Shown here piece after piece: positions 12,221 through 22,012 of a stretch of 34,182 nt of DNA. The notes beneath the pieces were generated by a model that was not told where the DNA came from, ran no database searches, and saw only the letters and a list, made by a program, of their open reading frames with translations. The position numbers were made by a program, and so were the translations under genes. This DNA is from a virus. Numbering within the stretch: position 1 is the first letter of the stretch; every line of letters starts with the position of its first letter. Location: the IMG/VR virus record IMGVR_UViG_3300032087_002643, positions 1-34,182 of that record; one strand, written 5' to 3'.

Positions 12221-13638
12221 GCTATTACCAGATTACCATTGACGGTCAAGGTAACTCCTGTCGCTATGGTTAATGGGCCAGCGCAGAGGCTGTTCTCGCC
12301 GGATGCAATCGTTACATTCGTGTCTAGCTGTGATTGATGCGTTCTGAATATGTCGCCCTTGCCGTTTGTTGTGTCGCCAGTTGCACCATTCTCGCCTTGA
12401 AAATAACCAGCCCCGCCTGCGGGTGCTTCCTCTAAGCTAATTGATGTGGATGCGTGGTCATAGGTCAGCAAGTAATTGTCTTGTCCTGAACCAACGGCCT
12501 GGTCTGCATCAAAAGTAAAGTTGCCCAAGCTAACATTGCCTGTGCCGTTTGGAGTGATGTTTATGTTGCCGTTGGAGGTGCTAACAATACTATTCCCATT
12601 TACATCAAGATTGCCGCCTAGCTGCGGGGTGGTGTCCAGAACAATGTCTGTTCCGCCCGCCGGGCCAGTCGGCCCCGTTGGCCCTGTAGGCCCGGTTGGA
12701 CCTGTTGGACCTGTTGGGCCAGGAACAGTGCTGTCCGCGCCAGTTGGGCCAGTAGGGCCCGTAGGTCCTGTTGCTCCAGTAGGCCCTGTAGGGCCAGTGT
12801 CACCCGTAGGGCCTGTTGGCCCCGGAGGCCCAGCTGAACCTGTAGGCCCTGTAGGCCCTGCCGGGCCAGTGCTACCAGTTGGGCCAGTTGGCCCCGGCGC
12901 ACCTGTGGGGCCGGTCAAACCAGTCGGCCCTGTGGGGCCAGTTGGGCCTGTCGGCCCATCCGGGCCGGTCGCACCTGTAGCACCTGTCGGGCCTGTCGGG
13001 CCTTCCGCACCAGTAGCACCCGTAGCCCCTGTTGGGCCAGTAGCACCAGCGGGAATCTCAAAGTTGAATATGGCAACAGAGCCAGTGCCAGCGTTTGTGA
13101 CAGTCGCGGGAGAGCCAGCAGGCACAGAAGAAACAGAGCCAACAGAAATGCTGCCCGGCTCTGGCGCACCAGTTGTCTCATTGAAACCAAGCAGCTTTCC
13201 TTTAAGGCTTGCGTTCACCGGAAGCTGCGGGGATGTTGCGTCTGTTTCTGCCCGAACAATGGCCCGGCCCAGCTTTTCGTCTAGCTGCTGGACTTGCAGG
13301 GCCATGCGGTCAAGCGCGTTCTCATGCGTTTCGGCAGGGAATGGGTCATTAGGAGTGTAGTTTGTCGGCTGTGTCAGAGCCATCTTGCCGCGCTTAATAT
13401 GCACAGTCTCGCCAGAAGCCGGGGCAGTAACAAATGTCACCGTGCCGCCATTGACCTGGCCAACGCCAGCAACAGTATAGTCCGTGGTCAGCGTCTTCTC
13501 TGATTCAGCACCAGTGCTGTCTGTGACTACGATTACTCTGAGGTCGCTTGCGGCAAGAATCTCAAAGGTAAAGGTAAAGTCCGTGGTGCTTCCATCACCC
13601 GCTGCGGAAACTGCTGTTATTGTTGATGAAACAGTCAT
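12217..13638 (-). CDS. Tail fibre with T7-type N-terminus and collagen-like shaft
   Basis: A 473-residue fibre. Residues 1-140 form the T7-type tail-attachment region ([10 protein letters not shown], then [20 protein letters not shown]), paralogous to the N-terminus of the fibre at 13648. Residues about 198-329 are Gly-X-Y triplets, mostly GPT and GAT, with one break (ADSTVP, 301-306); such collagen-like runs form rigid trimeric shafts. The rest is a beta-rich tip with [14 protein letters not shown] and a terminal block of [11 protein letters not shown]. It probably reaches out to the cell surface. The run of G-P-T codons also gives a spurious long frame on the other strand. Confidence 0.9.
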   Translation of the reverse strand: MTVSSTITAVSAAGDGSTTDFTFTFEILAASDLRVIVVTDSTGAESEKTLTTDYTVAGVGQVNGGTVTFVTAPASGETVHIKRGKMALTQPTNYTPNDPFPAETHENALDRMALQVQQLDEKLGRAIVRAETDATSPQLPVNASLKGKLLGFNETTGAPEPGSISVGSVSSVPAGSPATVTNAGTGSVAIFNFEIPAGATGPTGATGATGAEGPTGPTGATGATGPDGPTGPTGPTGPTGLTGPTGAPGPTGPTGSTGPAGPTGPTGSAGPPGPTGPTGDTGPTGPTGATGPTGPTGPTGADSTVPGPTGPTGPTGPTGPTGPTGPAGGTDIVLDTTPQLGGNLDVNGNSIVSTSNGNINITPNGTGNVSLGNFTFDADQAVGSGQDNYLLTYDHASTSISLEEAPAGGAGYFQGENGATGDTTNGKGDIFRTHQSQLDTNVTIASGENSLCAGPLTIATGVTLTVNGNLVIA

Positions 13639-13647
13639 GTCCTATTC

Positions 13648-14982
13648 CTAAGTCTTGATGATGTAATTCAAAATGAATGTTGGCTGCACAATGTTATGCG
13701 CGGAGCCGGAACCGGTGTTTGCAAGGCTGGCGGTGTGGGATTGTGCGCCAGTGCCCGTTGTCCCCGTTGTTGCAGTAACAGTCACGCTGTCAAAGTTGGT
13801 TCCAGATGTGTAAGCTAAACCTCCAAAATTTTCGCTTCCCGTTGTTCCAATGCCAGACCCACCATAAACAGTCACGCTATTAACTGTGTGCGTATGCGTT
13901 GGCATCTGCGCCGTAGTCAGCGTATGCGTTTCAGAGCCGCCGCTGTCACCCAGCGTGTCGCCATTAAGGCCGCCAGACTGGTCTGTCAGCCTGTTTGCGC
14001 TGGCTCCGCCCATGTCGTCCTTGCCAGCAATTACCCGGCCCCGCAAGTCCGGCAGATTAAAGGTTGTGCTGCCATCGCCAGAACCGTAGGTCGTGCCAAG
14101 GGCCGTAAATAGTGAGGCATAGGTAGCCCGGCTAACAGCTTGACCGTAACAGAACAGCCAGCCAGTAGGTGCGCTAGTGCCCGCATACGGAACCAGTGAG
14201 CCGGTCGGTGTTAGCAAAGTCTGTAATGCGTCAGCCACTTTTGCAGCAGTAACCGCATCGTCAGCAATTTGTGCGGTATTTACAGCATTGTCTGCCAGCT
14301 TTGCATTGGTAACGGCATCATCGTCAATGTCTGCTGTAGCTACTGTTGCCTTTGTTGCCAATGCCGCCAGTTCCAGCGTAGTCCGGGCAGCTGCGGCATC
14401 AACATCATCCAACAAGGTCTGCGCGTATGCAGAAGCAACAATGTCGCTACTTGTTCCGGCAGTAACAGACACATCACCGCCAGGGCCAAAGGCCAAGTAT
14501 TTGTTTGCGCGGTCAACAGAGTTTGGAATGGTTGTGCTGCTTGAGTCAGATTCCGGGAACACAATAGACCGGTCAACACGCTCGTTAATCTGCTGGGCAA
14601 TAAATGTCAGCCTGTCCAGAGCGTCCTCGTGGGCCTCTGCCGGGAACGGGTCGTTCGGCGTATAGTCTGTAGTCTGCGTTAGGGGCAGGTCACGCTTCAG
14701 CAGAACGGTCTCGCCCGTCTGTGGCCGGTAATCTGTCGTGCTGTAATTAGGGTCTGCTGGATTGCCAGTGTCATACTTGAACAGCACAGTGCCGCCAGAG
14801 TCGCTGTCAATCCCGGTAATCACATAATTGTTGGTGGACTCCTCGGCCTCCACACCAGTGCTGTCGGTGCGGATGATGACTTTCAGTTCGCTAGACGCAG
14901 TAATCTTAAACCCATAAGTGAACTCGTGGGTAGAACCATCGCCGGAGTAGCTATTTTTTGTGGTCGTTGAACTAACAGTCAT
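13648..14982 (-). CDS. Tail fibre with T7-type N-terminus and collar domain
   Basis: A 444-residue fibre. The first 150 residues (MTVSSTTTKNSYSGDGSTHE, then [20 protein letters not shown]) are the T7-type N-terminal attachment region. Next is a helical repeat-like shaft (TVATADIDDDAVTNAKLADN, TAQIADDAV). From about residue 265 is a phage tail collar domain (PAGW-like APTGWLFCYGQAV, then FNLPDLRGRVIAGKDDMGG) with a His/Thr-rich end (HTLTTAQMPTHTHTV). AAGGAG lies eight bases before the ATG at 14982. Confidence 0.9.
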   Translation of the reverse strand: MTVSSTTTKNSYSGDGSTHEFTYGFKITASSELKVIIRTDSTGVEAEESTNNYVITGIDSDSGGTVLFKYDTGNPADPNYSTTDYRPQTGETVLLKRDLPLTQTTDYTPNDPFPAEAHEDALDRLTFIAQQINERVDRSIVFPESDSSSTTIPNSVDRANKYLAFGPGGDVSVTAGTSSDIVASAYAQTLLDDVDAAAARTTLELAALATKATVATADIDDDAVTNAKLADNAVNTAQIADDAVTAAKVADALQTLLTPTGSLVPYAGTSAPTGWLFCYGQAVSRATYASLFTALGTTYGSGDGSTTFNLPDLRGRVIAGKDDMGGASANRLTDQSGGLNGDTLGDSGGSETHTLTTAQMPTHTHTVNSVTVYGGSGIGTTGSENFGGLAYTSGTNFDSVTVTATTGTTGTGAQSHTASLANTGSGSAHNIVQPTFILNYIIKT

Positions 14983-15013
14983 CTAAGGCTCCTTGCCTTT
15001 TCTTTATACACGA

Positions 15014-15064
15014 TTCCGGGCATCATAAAAAGCCCAGCATCACCTAGCCACCGATGTCGGTGGC
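15014..15064 (-). other. Stem-loops at the virion-fibre gene boundary
   Basis: On the - strand, GCCACCG-ACAT-CGGTGGC (15064-15047) overlaps the last codons of the internal virion gene, and GGGC/GCCC (15035-15032/15021-15018) flanks a T5 run. A TATAAA (15006-15001, just beyond) could be a -10 box for the fibre genes, but no good -35 box is spaced correctly. A partial terminator or processing site is plausible. Confidence 0.35.
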
Positions 15065-17517
15065 AGCCAGTATTCTTGGTTAAAGTCACGCCGCCGGGCG
15101 CGTTCCATTCTGCTCAAGTAACCTGGGTCTGCTGCTTCCATAAAATTGTAGAACAGCAAGTAATTCATGGCCATTTCTGTGTAGAACAGATTTGAGTATG
15201 GGGTGATGCCCTTAATGAAGCGGAAGTAATCGCCTGCATCTGCGTCAAGAGTGGCTGATTTATACGCCAAGGCAAGCGCGTCAGAGAAGGTGCCAACAGC
15301 CGGGCCCAAGGCTGTCTCTTGAAAGCTGCGCCCATACTTGCTGTATTCTTGGAACAGGAAGTCGCCGTAAATGCCAAGGCCGCCGCCCCGAATCAAAGCC
15401 TCTTTCCAAGTCTTCAAAGCCTTTGGGTCTTTGGGCTTTCTGCCTTTTAGCGCGTCTTTTGCTACGCCAGTCAAGTAGCCAAAAATGGTTGTGGCAACAA
15501 TCAGCGGGGCTAGGGCGGCAAACCCCTTCAGCCCACCTCCTGCACCATAATAGGTTGGAAGCATTTGCTTGGTAATTACCGTGACGGGGAAGGACTTAAA
15601 CTGGCCAACATAGCGCAAAAACTCACCAAGGTATGTGCCTTTCTGTGTGCCAAAAGTCATTGCCACCTGCTCTCTGGGGCCGGGCGTAATCACGCCTTCG
15701 TCAGCTATGTCAGAAAGAAGCCCCTGTATTTTGGTGGCAAACTCGTCCTTAAACTGCATCCGCATGCTGTCTGTAATGTCTGTAGTCCCGCGCTGTCTTG
15801 CAATAACCGGGTCAATGACATCATCTGCAAGGTCGTATACCTGCGGGGCAAGCACATAATGATTGCCTGTTTCTGGAACTTGTGTCTCCATTTTGCTAAC
15901 AACAGACCATTCATCAGCTGTAATGTTGTGAAGCTCTAAGTTGCGGCGCGTTTTTTCGGGAAGCTCTGCAAATGCAGTATTTCTGTAGCGCGCTAGGTCA
16001 TGCGCAACAGCTTCTACCACGCCATCTTTGTGTTTGTTTGTCCAGCCCTGCAAAAGACTCCACTTAAAAAATGTTTCTTGCAGTCTTGAAACGCGACCAG
16101 GCATTGAATCAAGCGCACCAGCCCGCAGGTGCATAGAGCCAATAACTGCCTCATGGTAAACTGCGGCCATTGACCTAACATGCTCTCGGTCGGCTTTGGG
16201 AACACGGCTGATTAGCCCCTCAAAGGCCCGCCCATACGAACCCATAAACCCAATGTCTGTGCGGCGGTTAAGTGTGGCACCCTTAAATACCACATCCGAA
16301 AACGCGGAAAGAACAGCCCCGCCCAGCTTGGACATATTTTCAAGAGACCTAATATTGAAGCTGACCTTTGCCAAACTGACATTGCCCGGTATGTCTAGCT
16401 CCCCGTTCATTTTTGCAAAGGCCGCGTCCAACGCCTTTTTGTTCATGTCGGTTAAGACTTCGCCTTTGTCAAACAGACGCTTCTCAATGTCCAGTTTGAT
16501 TGCCTCGTGCATGGCCTTCGGATTGGGGCCATACATTTCAAGCATTGTTATTTTGCGGGCATCTTGCTGTATTCGGCTGGCCAGCTTGTCCCAAATGGTG
16601 CCTTCAGAATATTTTGTGGCATACTCAAATGCAGAAGCCCCGTCCTTAAAGTGCAGAGACCTTGCTTGGCTCAACTTCTTAGCCAAGTTAATGGACTTTG
16701 GCCTGCCAACCAAATCCTGCGCCCCGTCATCAACAAGGTAGTGCTTGCCAGTCACAAACCTTTTATACAGGTCGTCAATATAGGCATTGATTTCTGTTTC
16801 GCTGGTAAAGTTCTTGAAGGTGTCTTCATGCAGCAACCGCCGCAAATCCGCCTTGTATGTTACCGGGCCAGCTTTTCTTATTTGGTCTGAACCATGCAGG
16901 GCAGACTGAGAAAACCCAAGGTGGTCTTCTCTTTCTCCAATAAATGCGCCTGCACGATTTACCCTCTCCCTTGTGCCATTGCTATGGTTGTAAATAACAT
17001 CATGTATGTCTTTGGCCTCTTGGCTCACCTTGGCGTTTCTGTCGTAGGCATAGGCGTATATTTCTGCGTCAATCTTGCCGTCAGTCAAAACCTTCTGCAA
17101 ATGGCCGCCCTTTTGGTTCAAAGCTCTAAGCAGTGTGTTGAAAAGCAGGTCTTCGGTTCCCTTGCTTCTGCTTTCTGCGCTGTCACGGGAGCCAGCCTTC
17201 ATTTTTGACTCGCCAAGCAGTTGAGTATAATAACCATTATAATCACTGCCATCGTAAGCATCTAAGCGCGCATTGATGTTGTTGCGGCGAACAGCCTTAA
17301 TTAATGCTTCGCGCTTTGCCTGTCTTGCTGCCAAGCGCATTTCTGTTGTGTTTTTGTCCGCCATGTCAAAAACAAGCAACAAGTCATCGACTGACTTGAT
17401 GGAACGCCGTTTTTTCTCGGCCTCAAAGTTCTTAATTAACAGCTCAAGTTCTTCGTCTGGAATCTCTCGCCCGCGCTGTTTGGCCAGGCTAATTACCAAG
17501 TCAACACATTCAGACAT
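15040..17517 (-). CDS. Internal virion (ejection) protein, large C-terminal part
   Basis: An 825-residue, mostly helical protein (MSECVDLVISLAKQRGREIP...). Position after the gp14/gp15-type genes and size suggest a T7 gp16-like ejection protein. A hydrophobic stretch (GGLKGFAALAPLIVATTIFG) about residue 645 could insert in the membrane. No transglycosylase motif is seen. The start is in an 8-base overlap with the upstream gene and has its own GAGG eight bases before ATG. The upstream gene may be the N-terminal half of a formerly single gene. Confidence 0.75.
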   Translation of the reverse strand: MSECVDLVISLAKQRGREIPDEELELLIKNFEAEKKRRSIKSVDDLLLVFDMADKNTTEMRLAARQAKREALIKAVRRNNINARLDAYDGSDYNGYYTQLLGESKMKAGSRDSAESRSKGTEDLLFNTLLRALNQKGGHLQKVLTDGKIDAEIYAYAYDRNAKVSQEAKDIHDVIYNHSNGTRERVNRAGAFIGEREDHLGFSQSALHGSDQIRKAGPVTYKADLRRLLHEDTFKNFTSETEINAYIDDLYKRFVTGKHYLVDDGAQDLVGRPKSINLAKKLSQARSLHFKDGASAFEYATKYSEGTIWDKLASRIQQDARKITMLEMYGPNPKAMHEAIKLDIEKRLFDKGEVLTDMNKKALDAAFAKMNGELDIPGNVSLAKVSFNIRSLENMSKLGGAVLSAFSDVVFKGATLNRRTDIGFMGSYGRAFEGLISRVPKADREHVRSMAAVYHEAVIGSMHLRAGALDSMPGRVSRLQETFFKWSLLQGWTNKHKDGVVEAVAHDLARYRNTAFAELPEKTRRNLELHNITADEWSVVSKMETQVPETGNHYVLAPQVYDLADDVIDPVIARQRGTTDITDSMRMQFKDEFATKIQGLLSDIADEGVITPGPREQVAMTFGTQKGTYLGEFLRYVGQFKSFPVTVITKQMLPTYYGAGGGLKGFAALAPLIVATTIFGYLTGVAKDALKGRKPKDPKALKTWKEALIRGGGLGIYGDFLFQEYSKYGRSFQETALGPAVGTFSDALALAYKSATLDADAGDYFRFIKGITPYSNLFYTEMAMNYLLFYNFMEAADPGYLSRMERARRRDFNQEYWLPPTSVAR

Positions 17518-19249
17518 TTCTTGACCTCATTACACAATATGCGCCTGCTTCAGCTATTTCTTTCATGTTGTCAGACCTTTCAACAACAGCATCCCACTCA
17601 GCAAGTTCGCGCAGTGTTTCATCATCAATGACATTGTTATTGGCTAGTGCGGCAACCTCGGCCTCCAGCTGATTAATCTCTGCATCTATGGCCCCAATAC
17701 GCGCATCGTCTGTCTCTGTCTTGCGCAAGTATTCCTTGGCCATCATGTCTATTTCTTCTTGCGGGTGAGTAAACTCCTCCAAGTCACCCTGCTCAGTATA
17801 TGCCTGCTGGACACGGGCTACCTCGTCATCAAACTCCTGCCGCGTAATCCCCGGCCCCTGGGAGCGTTCAATCTCCAGCCTTTCTTGGTCTGTCAGGGCG
17901 TTTTGCCTGACCTCAATCTCTTGCAGCAATTCTTCGTCTGTCATGCCCTTTGGATTGATGCCAAGTTCATTTACCTCGTCTGCCAGCTTTACTGCCGCAA
18001 GGTAATCTTGGGCATCTTGGTCAATGCTGCTAAACACCAGCCCACCGCCTTGGTCAGCTTCCAACAAGTCAATAAGCTGCTGTGATGTTACGCGGTCGCC
18101 ATAAGTGTCTGTCCGGCCAACAAAGAAGCCAGCCTCCTGCGCCCGCAGGGCCATGTCCTCAAGCGGCACACCGCCTCTCTTTGTTACGCCAAATGAACCT
18201 CTGTCCAGTCTTTGTTTCAAGTCCGCAGACATCTCTGAATTAGGGTCAATGCGCCCGTTGTCTTTAACAAACTGCGTGATGGTCTTCGGCTTCTTCTGAA
18301 AGGCGCGGCGAATAATAGGCGGGTATTGGTTTGCCTTCACTTTCTGCGGCCTTACCAATGGCGCAACTTCACCTATTTCAGAAACGCCAGACCGAAAACG
18401 CTGGTCTATGACTTCATCCCTAGCTTTGATTTTTGGCCCAATCTTGGGGTCTGCGTTTATGATTGGTTCTGCGCTGGTTACTGACCTGCCATCTGCCAAG
18501 TCTGCAACAGAGGCCCGCAGTGCTTGCACAACAGTCTCCGGCTCTGCGCGGCGAAACACCTCTGAAAACTTACCGCCCACGCCAGTAACCGCACCGCCGA
18601 GAATGGCTCCGGCAGTAAGGTTCACAAAGGAATCAAACAGCGTGTAATCTTCGTCCAGTATGCCCGATGCCGGTAACGCAACAGATTCAAAGGCCAGTGT
18701 TGCCAAGCCTGCCTCGGATGCACCCGCAACTACTCGCGCCGTTGTAGGGCCAAACCTTTGCGCTATACCAGCTGTGGCGGCTACGGCTGCGGCTCTGGTC
18801 GCTGCGTTTAGGCCAACAACAGCAGGGGCGGTAAAGGCAAGCCCAACATTCACCGGGTCAAATATGCTGCCCAACAAGGAAACACCTACCCGTGCTGTGC
18901 CTAGACCAAGACCGCTTCTGGCTCTGGAAAGAGTAAGGTCTCTAATATATTGCCGGTCGTATGATTCTGCCTTTGCTTTGGCAATGCTTAGACGGATGCC
19001 ATCAGCCGGAACATCTTGGCCCTCACGAAAATACTCACTTGCCCGGTATTCTTCTGCGGTAAGAAAGTCATCATCAGTAAGTTCGCTCTTAATTTTGCCC
19101 GCAATGGCTCTGGTATACCTTGTCCCAGCACCAGCGGCCTCTGCAAACTCTGTTGCTAAAACAGATGATGTAGAAGCAGGCGTTCTGTCAAAGTAAGTCC
19201 CCACATGTTGGGTAGACTCATTTATTTCTGGGTAATAAATATTAACCAT
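17510..19249 (-). CDS. Internal virion (ejection) protein, N-terminal part
   Basis: A 579-residue protein with an Ala-rich hydrophobic region (about residues 118-245, for example FDPVNVGLAFTAPAVVGLNA and AGAILGGAVTGVGG) and a strongly helical, acidic C-terminal half (EEFTHPQEEIDMMAKEYLRK). Hydrophobic plus long helical regions fit a protein ejected into the cell envelope, as T7 gp15/gp16. It follows the gp15-type gene after two bases. It ends CVMRSRNV, overlapping the start of the next gene. Confidence 0.75.
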   Translation of the reverse strand: MVNIYYPEINESTQHVGTYFDRTPASTSSVLATEFAEAAGAGTRYTRAIAGKIKSELTDDDFLTAEEYRASEYFREGQDVPADGIRLSIAKAKAESYDRQYIRDLTLSRARSGLGLGTARVGVSLLGSIFDPVNVGLAFTAPAVVGLNAATRAAAVAATAGIAQRFGPTTARVVAGASEAGLATLAFESVALPASGILDEDYTLFDSFVNLTAGAILGGAVTGVGGKFSEVFRRAEPETVVQALRASVADLADGRSVTSAEPIINADPKIGPKIKARDEVIDQRFRSGVSEIGEVAPLVRPQKVKANQYPPIIRRAFQKKPKTITQFVKDNGRIDPNSEMSADLKQRLDRGSFGVTKRGGVPLEDMALRAQEAGFFVGRTDTYGDRVTSQQLIDLLEADQGGGLVFSSIDQDAQDYLAAVKLADEVNELGINPKGMTDEELLQEIEVRQNALTDQERLEIERSQGPGITRQEFDDEVARVQQAYTEQGDLEEFTHPQEEIDMMAKEYLRKTETDDARIGAIDAEINQLEAEVAALANNNVIDDETLRELAEWDAVVERSDNMKEIAEAGAYCVMRSRNV

Positions 19250-19251
19250 TT

Positions 19252-21507
19252 TTACTGAGCCCCGGCTCTAAGCCCGCCTGCTAATGCCCGCCGTTTAATT
19301 TCGACACTTCTTTCCTCTTGTTCTTGCCTGCTCATTTGTTGAAACCCGCCAAGGGCTTCGTCAAATGTTACCCTAAACGGAACAACTTGAACCACACCTG
19401 CAACAAGGGCAGACCTAAACACTAGGCCACCAGTGTCATCAACAAGGAAAGCAGACTTTCCATCCTGATGTGCAACCCAGCCATAGCCAGCTTTTATACG
19501 ATTAACATACTCAGTTTTTTCCAAATCTTGGCGTGGGTCGTCACGCTCATAAGCGTCATTTTTGTAAAAAAAGTCCCTCTCCAAAGCGTTTTCAACAGCA
19601 TTTTGCAAAAAGTATTTAATCTTTCCCTTTTCTGCTGCCAAATAACCCGGGATGCGAAGCGTAGTCTGCTGGTTCTTAAAAGAGTCTATGTAATCGTAAC
19701 GCTCTGAAAGAACAGTTGCAGCCTGCTCCACATAATCTTCAATGCCGCTGCGGGTAATCGCATCTGTGCCCGTAAATTCTTCTCCCTTTTCTTGCATCAT
19801 ATAAAGGGAAAGGTTTACCAGCATGTCAACATGAGCAGCGCGTGACTGATTCATTGCTGGATTGTCAGAGGCAGAGCCAACAATGTCATTGTTATTGAAG
19901 TCTGTAAATGTTCCGCCCAAGCTGCTTTTTAGGTGTTTGTCCACCACATCATTTCTTATTACCAGTGACCGCACCCGGTCTTTCATTGCAGCACTGACTG
20001 TTACTTTCATGGCATCAGGCCGGGCTGAATTTAACAGCATTGATGAAGATGGGCTGGTGGGCAGGTTTGCAGCATAGTTTGCAGCCAATGGCAAACCGGA
20101 GCCAATAAGCTGGCGCATTACAACCGGAGTTAATGCGTCAGACTCAGCAACGCTGGAAAGTATAACGCTTGCCTCAGTAGCGTTTTGCGCTTGGTTTACC
20201 CTGTCAATGACGCTGCTTACTTGGTTTTTAGTCAGAGCTTTTCTTTGGCCTTCGGGTATGCCCATCAATCTCTGCTTGTCAATCACCTGCGCCTGTGATG
20301 GTTCAACGCCATTTATTCTAAGGTAATTACTCACAACATATTGGGCGGCATCTTCTTGGATTGCCTGCTGTTGGGCCGCAAGAACTTCCCGTATTTTTGT
20401 TTCCTCATACGCTACTTCGGCGGCCCTGCCCGTTCCCGCAAATTCTTCGGTTCGCATACGGGCGTTTTCCAATGCGTTATTTCGTGCGTTTAAGTCCCCA
20501 AAAACAACACTGTCTGCTGCCTCAAGGGCGGCAAATGTCCCGGAAAGCTGCATGTCCAGTTTGGCCGCCTCGTCTGCTTGGCCATACGCGGCTAAAAAGC
20601 CTACGGCACCGTAGGCATCTGCGGCATGCTTTTTGCGGTCTTCTGCGGTCTTTGCATTAACTAGGGACGCATTAGCATCCAGAAAATTTGCCCTTGCCTC
20701 GGAAACACCCTCATTGGTAAGAAAGTTTATTCTTTTGTTCAACAGGTTTGCAAGAGCATTTCGGCTGCTTAAATCAAGCTGATTAAACCTGCCATCCCCA
20801 TTCATAATTTCCAGTTTTAACTGCTCTAAGTCTGTAAGCGTGTTGCTTCTGTCCATAGATGCGGCTGACACCTGGTCTTTGAAAACCTCAAAGGTATACT
20901 CCTGCGGACTTAGGGCGGGCTTCAGACCTCCCTGCACTGCCTTTTCATATTTTTGCGTATAGTCCTCTATTAAGAGATTGGTAGTGGCTTCTTCGTAGCC
21001 AAAAGCTGCTCTTTGGTCGGCCAGTGAGGCACGGGTATATTCGTTAAAGTTTGCTGTCGCATCCTGCAAATAAAAGCTGTGCGCCTGCTCTGAACCAGTG
21101 GCGCGTAATACATTTCCTTTTGCAGTAAGCCCTCTTTTTATGGCGCGCTTCTGACCGGCATTAAGCCTTTCCATTGCGTCAACATCTGAAAACAGCTTTG
21201 TCTGCAAGCCATCAAATGCAGACCTGTATGAGTCCACATCTCTCAGGGTGCCATCCCTGTTAAGGTCGCTGGCCTGCTCACTCAGCTTCCTGTCCATAAT
21301 TAGCTGCAAGTCTTCCGCCTCGCGCTTCTGCCTTTCCATTTCAAACTTTGCGCCAACCTGCGCCGTTTGCTGTATAACGCGGCCAAGACCAGCCATTGCC
21401 TGGCCTGGTGCAGCAAGAGCCTGTGCGCTTGCCCTTGGTGAAAGCTGGCCAGTAGCCATTTGAACGGATGGGCCAAGCCCTTGATTATAAAGAGGAATCT
21501 TTGGCAT
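19252..21507 (-). CDS. Internal virion protein, gp15-like
   Basis: A 751-residue protein, nearly all alpha-helical, starting MPKIPLYNQGLGPSVQMATG. An N-terminal PxxxQGLGP-type start and the length match the second internal core protein of T7-like phages (gp15), though similarity cannot be shown by eye. Long helices run through LQLIMDRKLSEQASDLNRDG and following. It would be part of the internal core ejected with the DNA. It sits between the gp14-type gene and the gp16-type pair. Confidence 0.75.
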   Translation of the reverse strand: MPKIPLYNQGLGPSVQMATGQLSPRASAQALAAPGQAMAGLGRVIQQTAQVGAKFEMERQKREAEDLQLIMDRKLSEQASDLNRDGTLRDVDSYRSAFDGLQTKLFSDVDAMERLNAGQKRAIKRGLTAKGNVLRATGSEQAHSFYLQDATANFNEYTRASLADQRAAFGYEEATTNLLIEDYTQKYEKAVQGGLKPALSPQEYTFEVFKDQVSAASMDRSNTLTDLEQLKLEIMNGDGRFNQLDLSSRNALANLLNKRINFLTNEGVSEARANFLDANASLVNAKTAEDRKKHAADAYGAVGFLAAYGQADEAAKLDMQLSGTFAALEAADSVVFGDLNARNNALENARMRTEEFAGTGRAAEVAYEETKIREVLAAQQQAIQEDAAQYVVSNYLRINGVEPSQAQVIDKQRLMGIPEGQRKALTKNQVSSVIDRVNQAQNATEASVILSSVAESDALTPVVMRQLIGSGLPLAANYAANLPTSPSSSMLLNSARPDAMKVTVSAAMKDRVRSLVIRNDVVDKHLKSSLGGTFTDFNNNDIVGSASDNPAMNQSRAAHVDMLVNLSLYMMQEKGEEFTGTDAITRSGIEDYVEQAATVLSERYDYIDSFKNQQTTLRIPGYLAAEKGKIKYFLQNAVENALERDFFYKNDAYERDDPRQDLEKTEYVNRIKAGYGWVAHQDGKSAFLVDDTGGLVFRSALVAGVVQVVPFRVTFDEALGGFQQMSRQEQEERSVEIKRRALAGGLRAGAQ

Positions 21508-21974
21508 TAACCCATTCCTGTCGTAATTCTGCGGTTTAGTTCGTAGGTTGACACGGCCCCACCAAGCAAAGAAGAATAGGCGTTTATTCTCTGTGCGGAT
21601 GCACCGGCCCTGCCTTGTAGTCTTGTCAAATCTATTTCTGCCTGCTTTGCAGTTTGCTCAATGGTGGATGCGTATTGCAGCATTGCCACATCCTTCTCCA
21701 AAGAAAAGTATGTGTCAGCCATTGCCTGCAATGGGCTGCCTGACATTTCAATGCCAGATGCAGCTGTCGCAACACGCTGGGTAGAGGCAAGTCTTTTGGC
21801 GCGCTGTCTAAGGTTTGCTTCCTGCGCAGTCTTTGCGCGTTGCAGCAAAACAGCTTCTTCGGCAGCAATGCGCGCATTATACTCAGCTGCTTCTTCAGCC
21901 GCACGAGCCGCCTTTTGCTGGCCCGCGAAACCAACTATAGTGCCTATTGCAGAAAGTGCAGTCAAAAAACTCAT
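21507..21974 (-). CDS. Internal virion protein, gp14-like
   Basis: A 155-residue protein: a hydrophobic start (FLTALSAIGTIVGFAGQQ), a long Ala/Glu/Arg helix (AEEAAEYNARIAAEEAVLLQ), a SGIEMSGSPLQAMADTYF motif, and a helical tail. This layout is common to the gp14-type internal virion proteins of T7-like phages (SGxxxSGSP element). ATG 21974 is chosen over the longer frame because the hydrophobic segment starts there. It follows the tail tubular B gene after 38 bases. Confidence 0.75.
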   Translation of the reverse strand: MSFLTALSAIGTIVGFAGQQKAARAAEEAAEYNARIAAEEAVLLQRAKTAQEANLRQRAKRLASTQRVATAASGIEMSGSPLQAMADTYFSLEKDVAMLQYASTIEQTAKQAEIDLTRLQGRAGASAQRINAYSSLLGGAVSTYELNRRITTGMG

Positions 21975-22012
21975 CAGCTTACCCTTGTATACCCATAATA
22001 ATCCAAATAGCA

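Noticed and set aside
12476-13360. A 294-codon + strand frame rich in Gly-Pro-Val repeats opposite the collagen-like fibre gene
   Set aside because: GPT codons read in reverse give GPV-type triplets without stops, so the frame is a by-product of the repeat; no ribosome site or neighbours support it.
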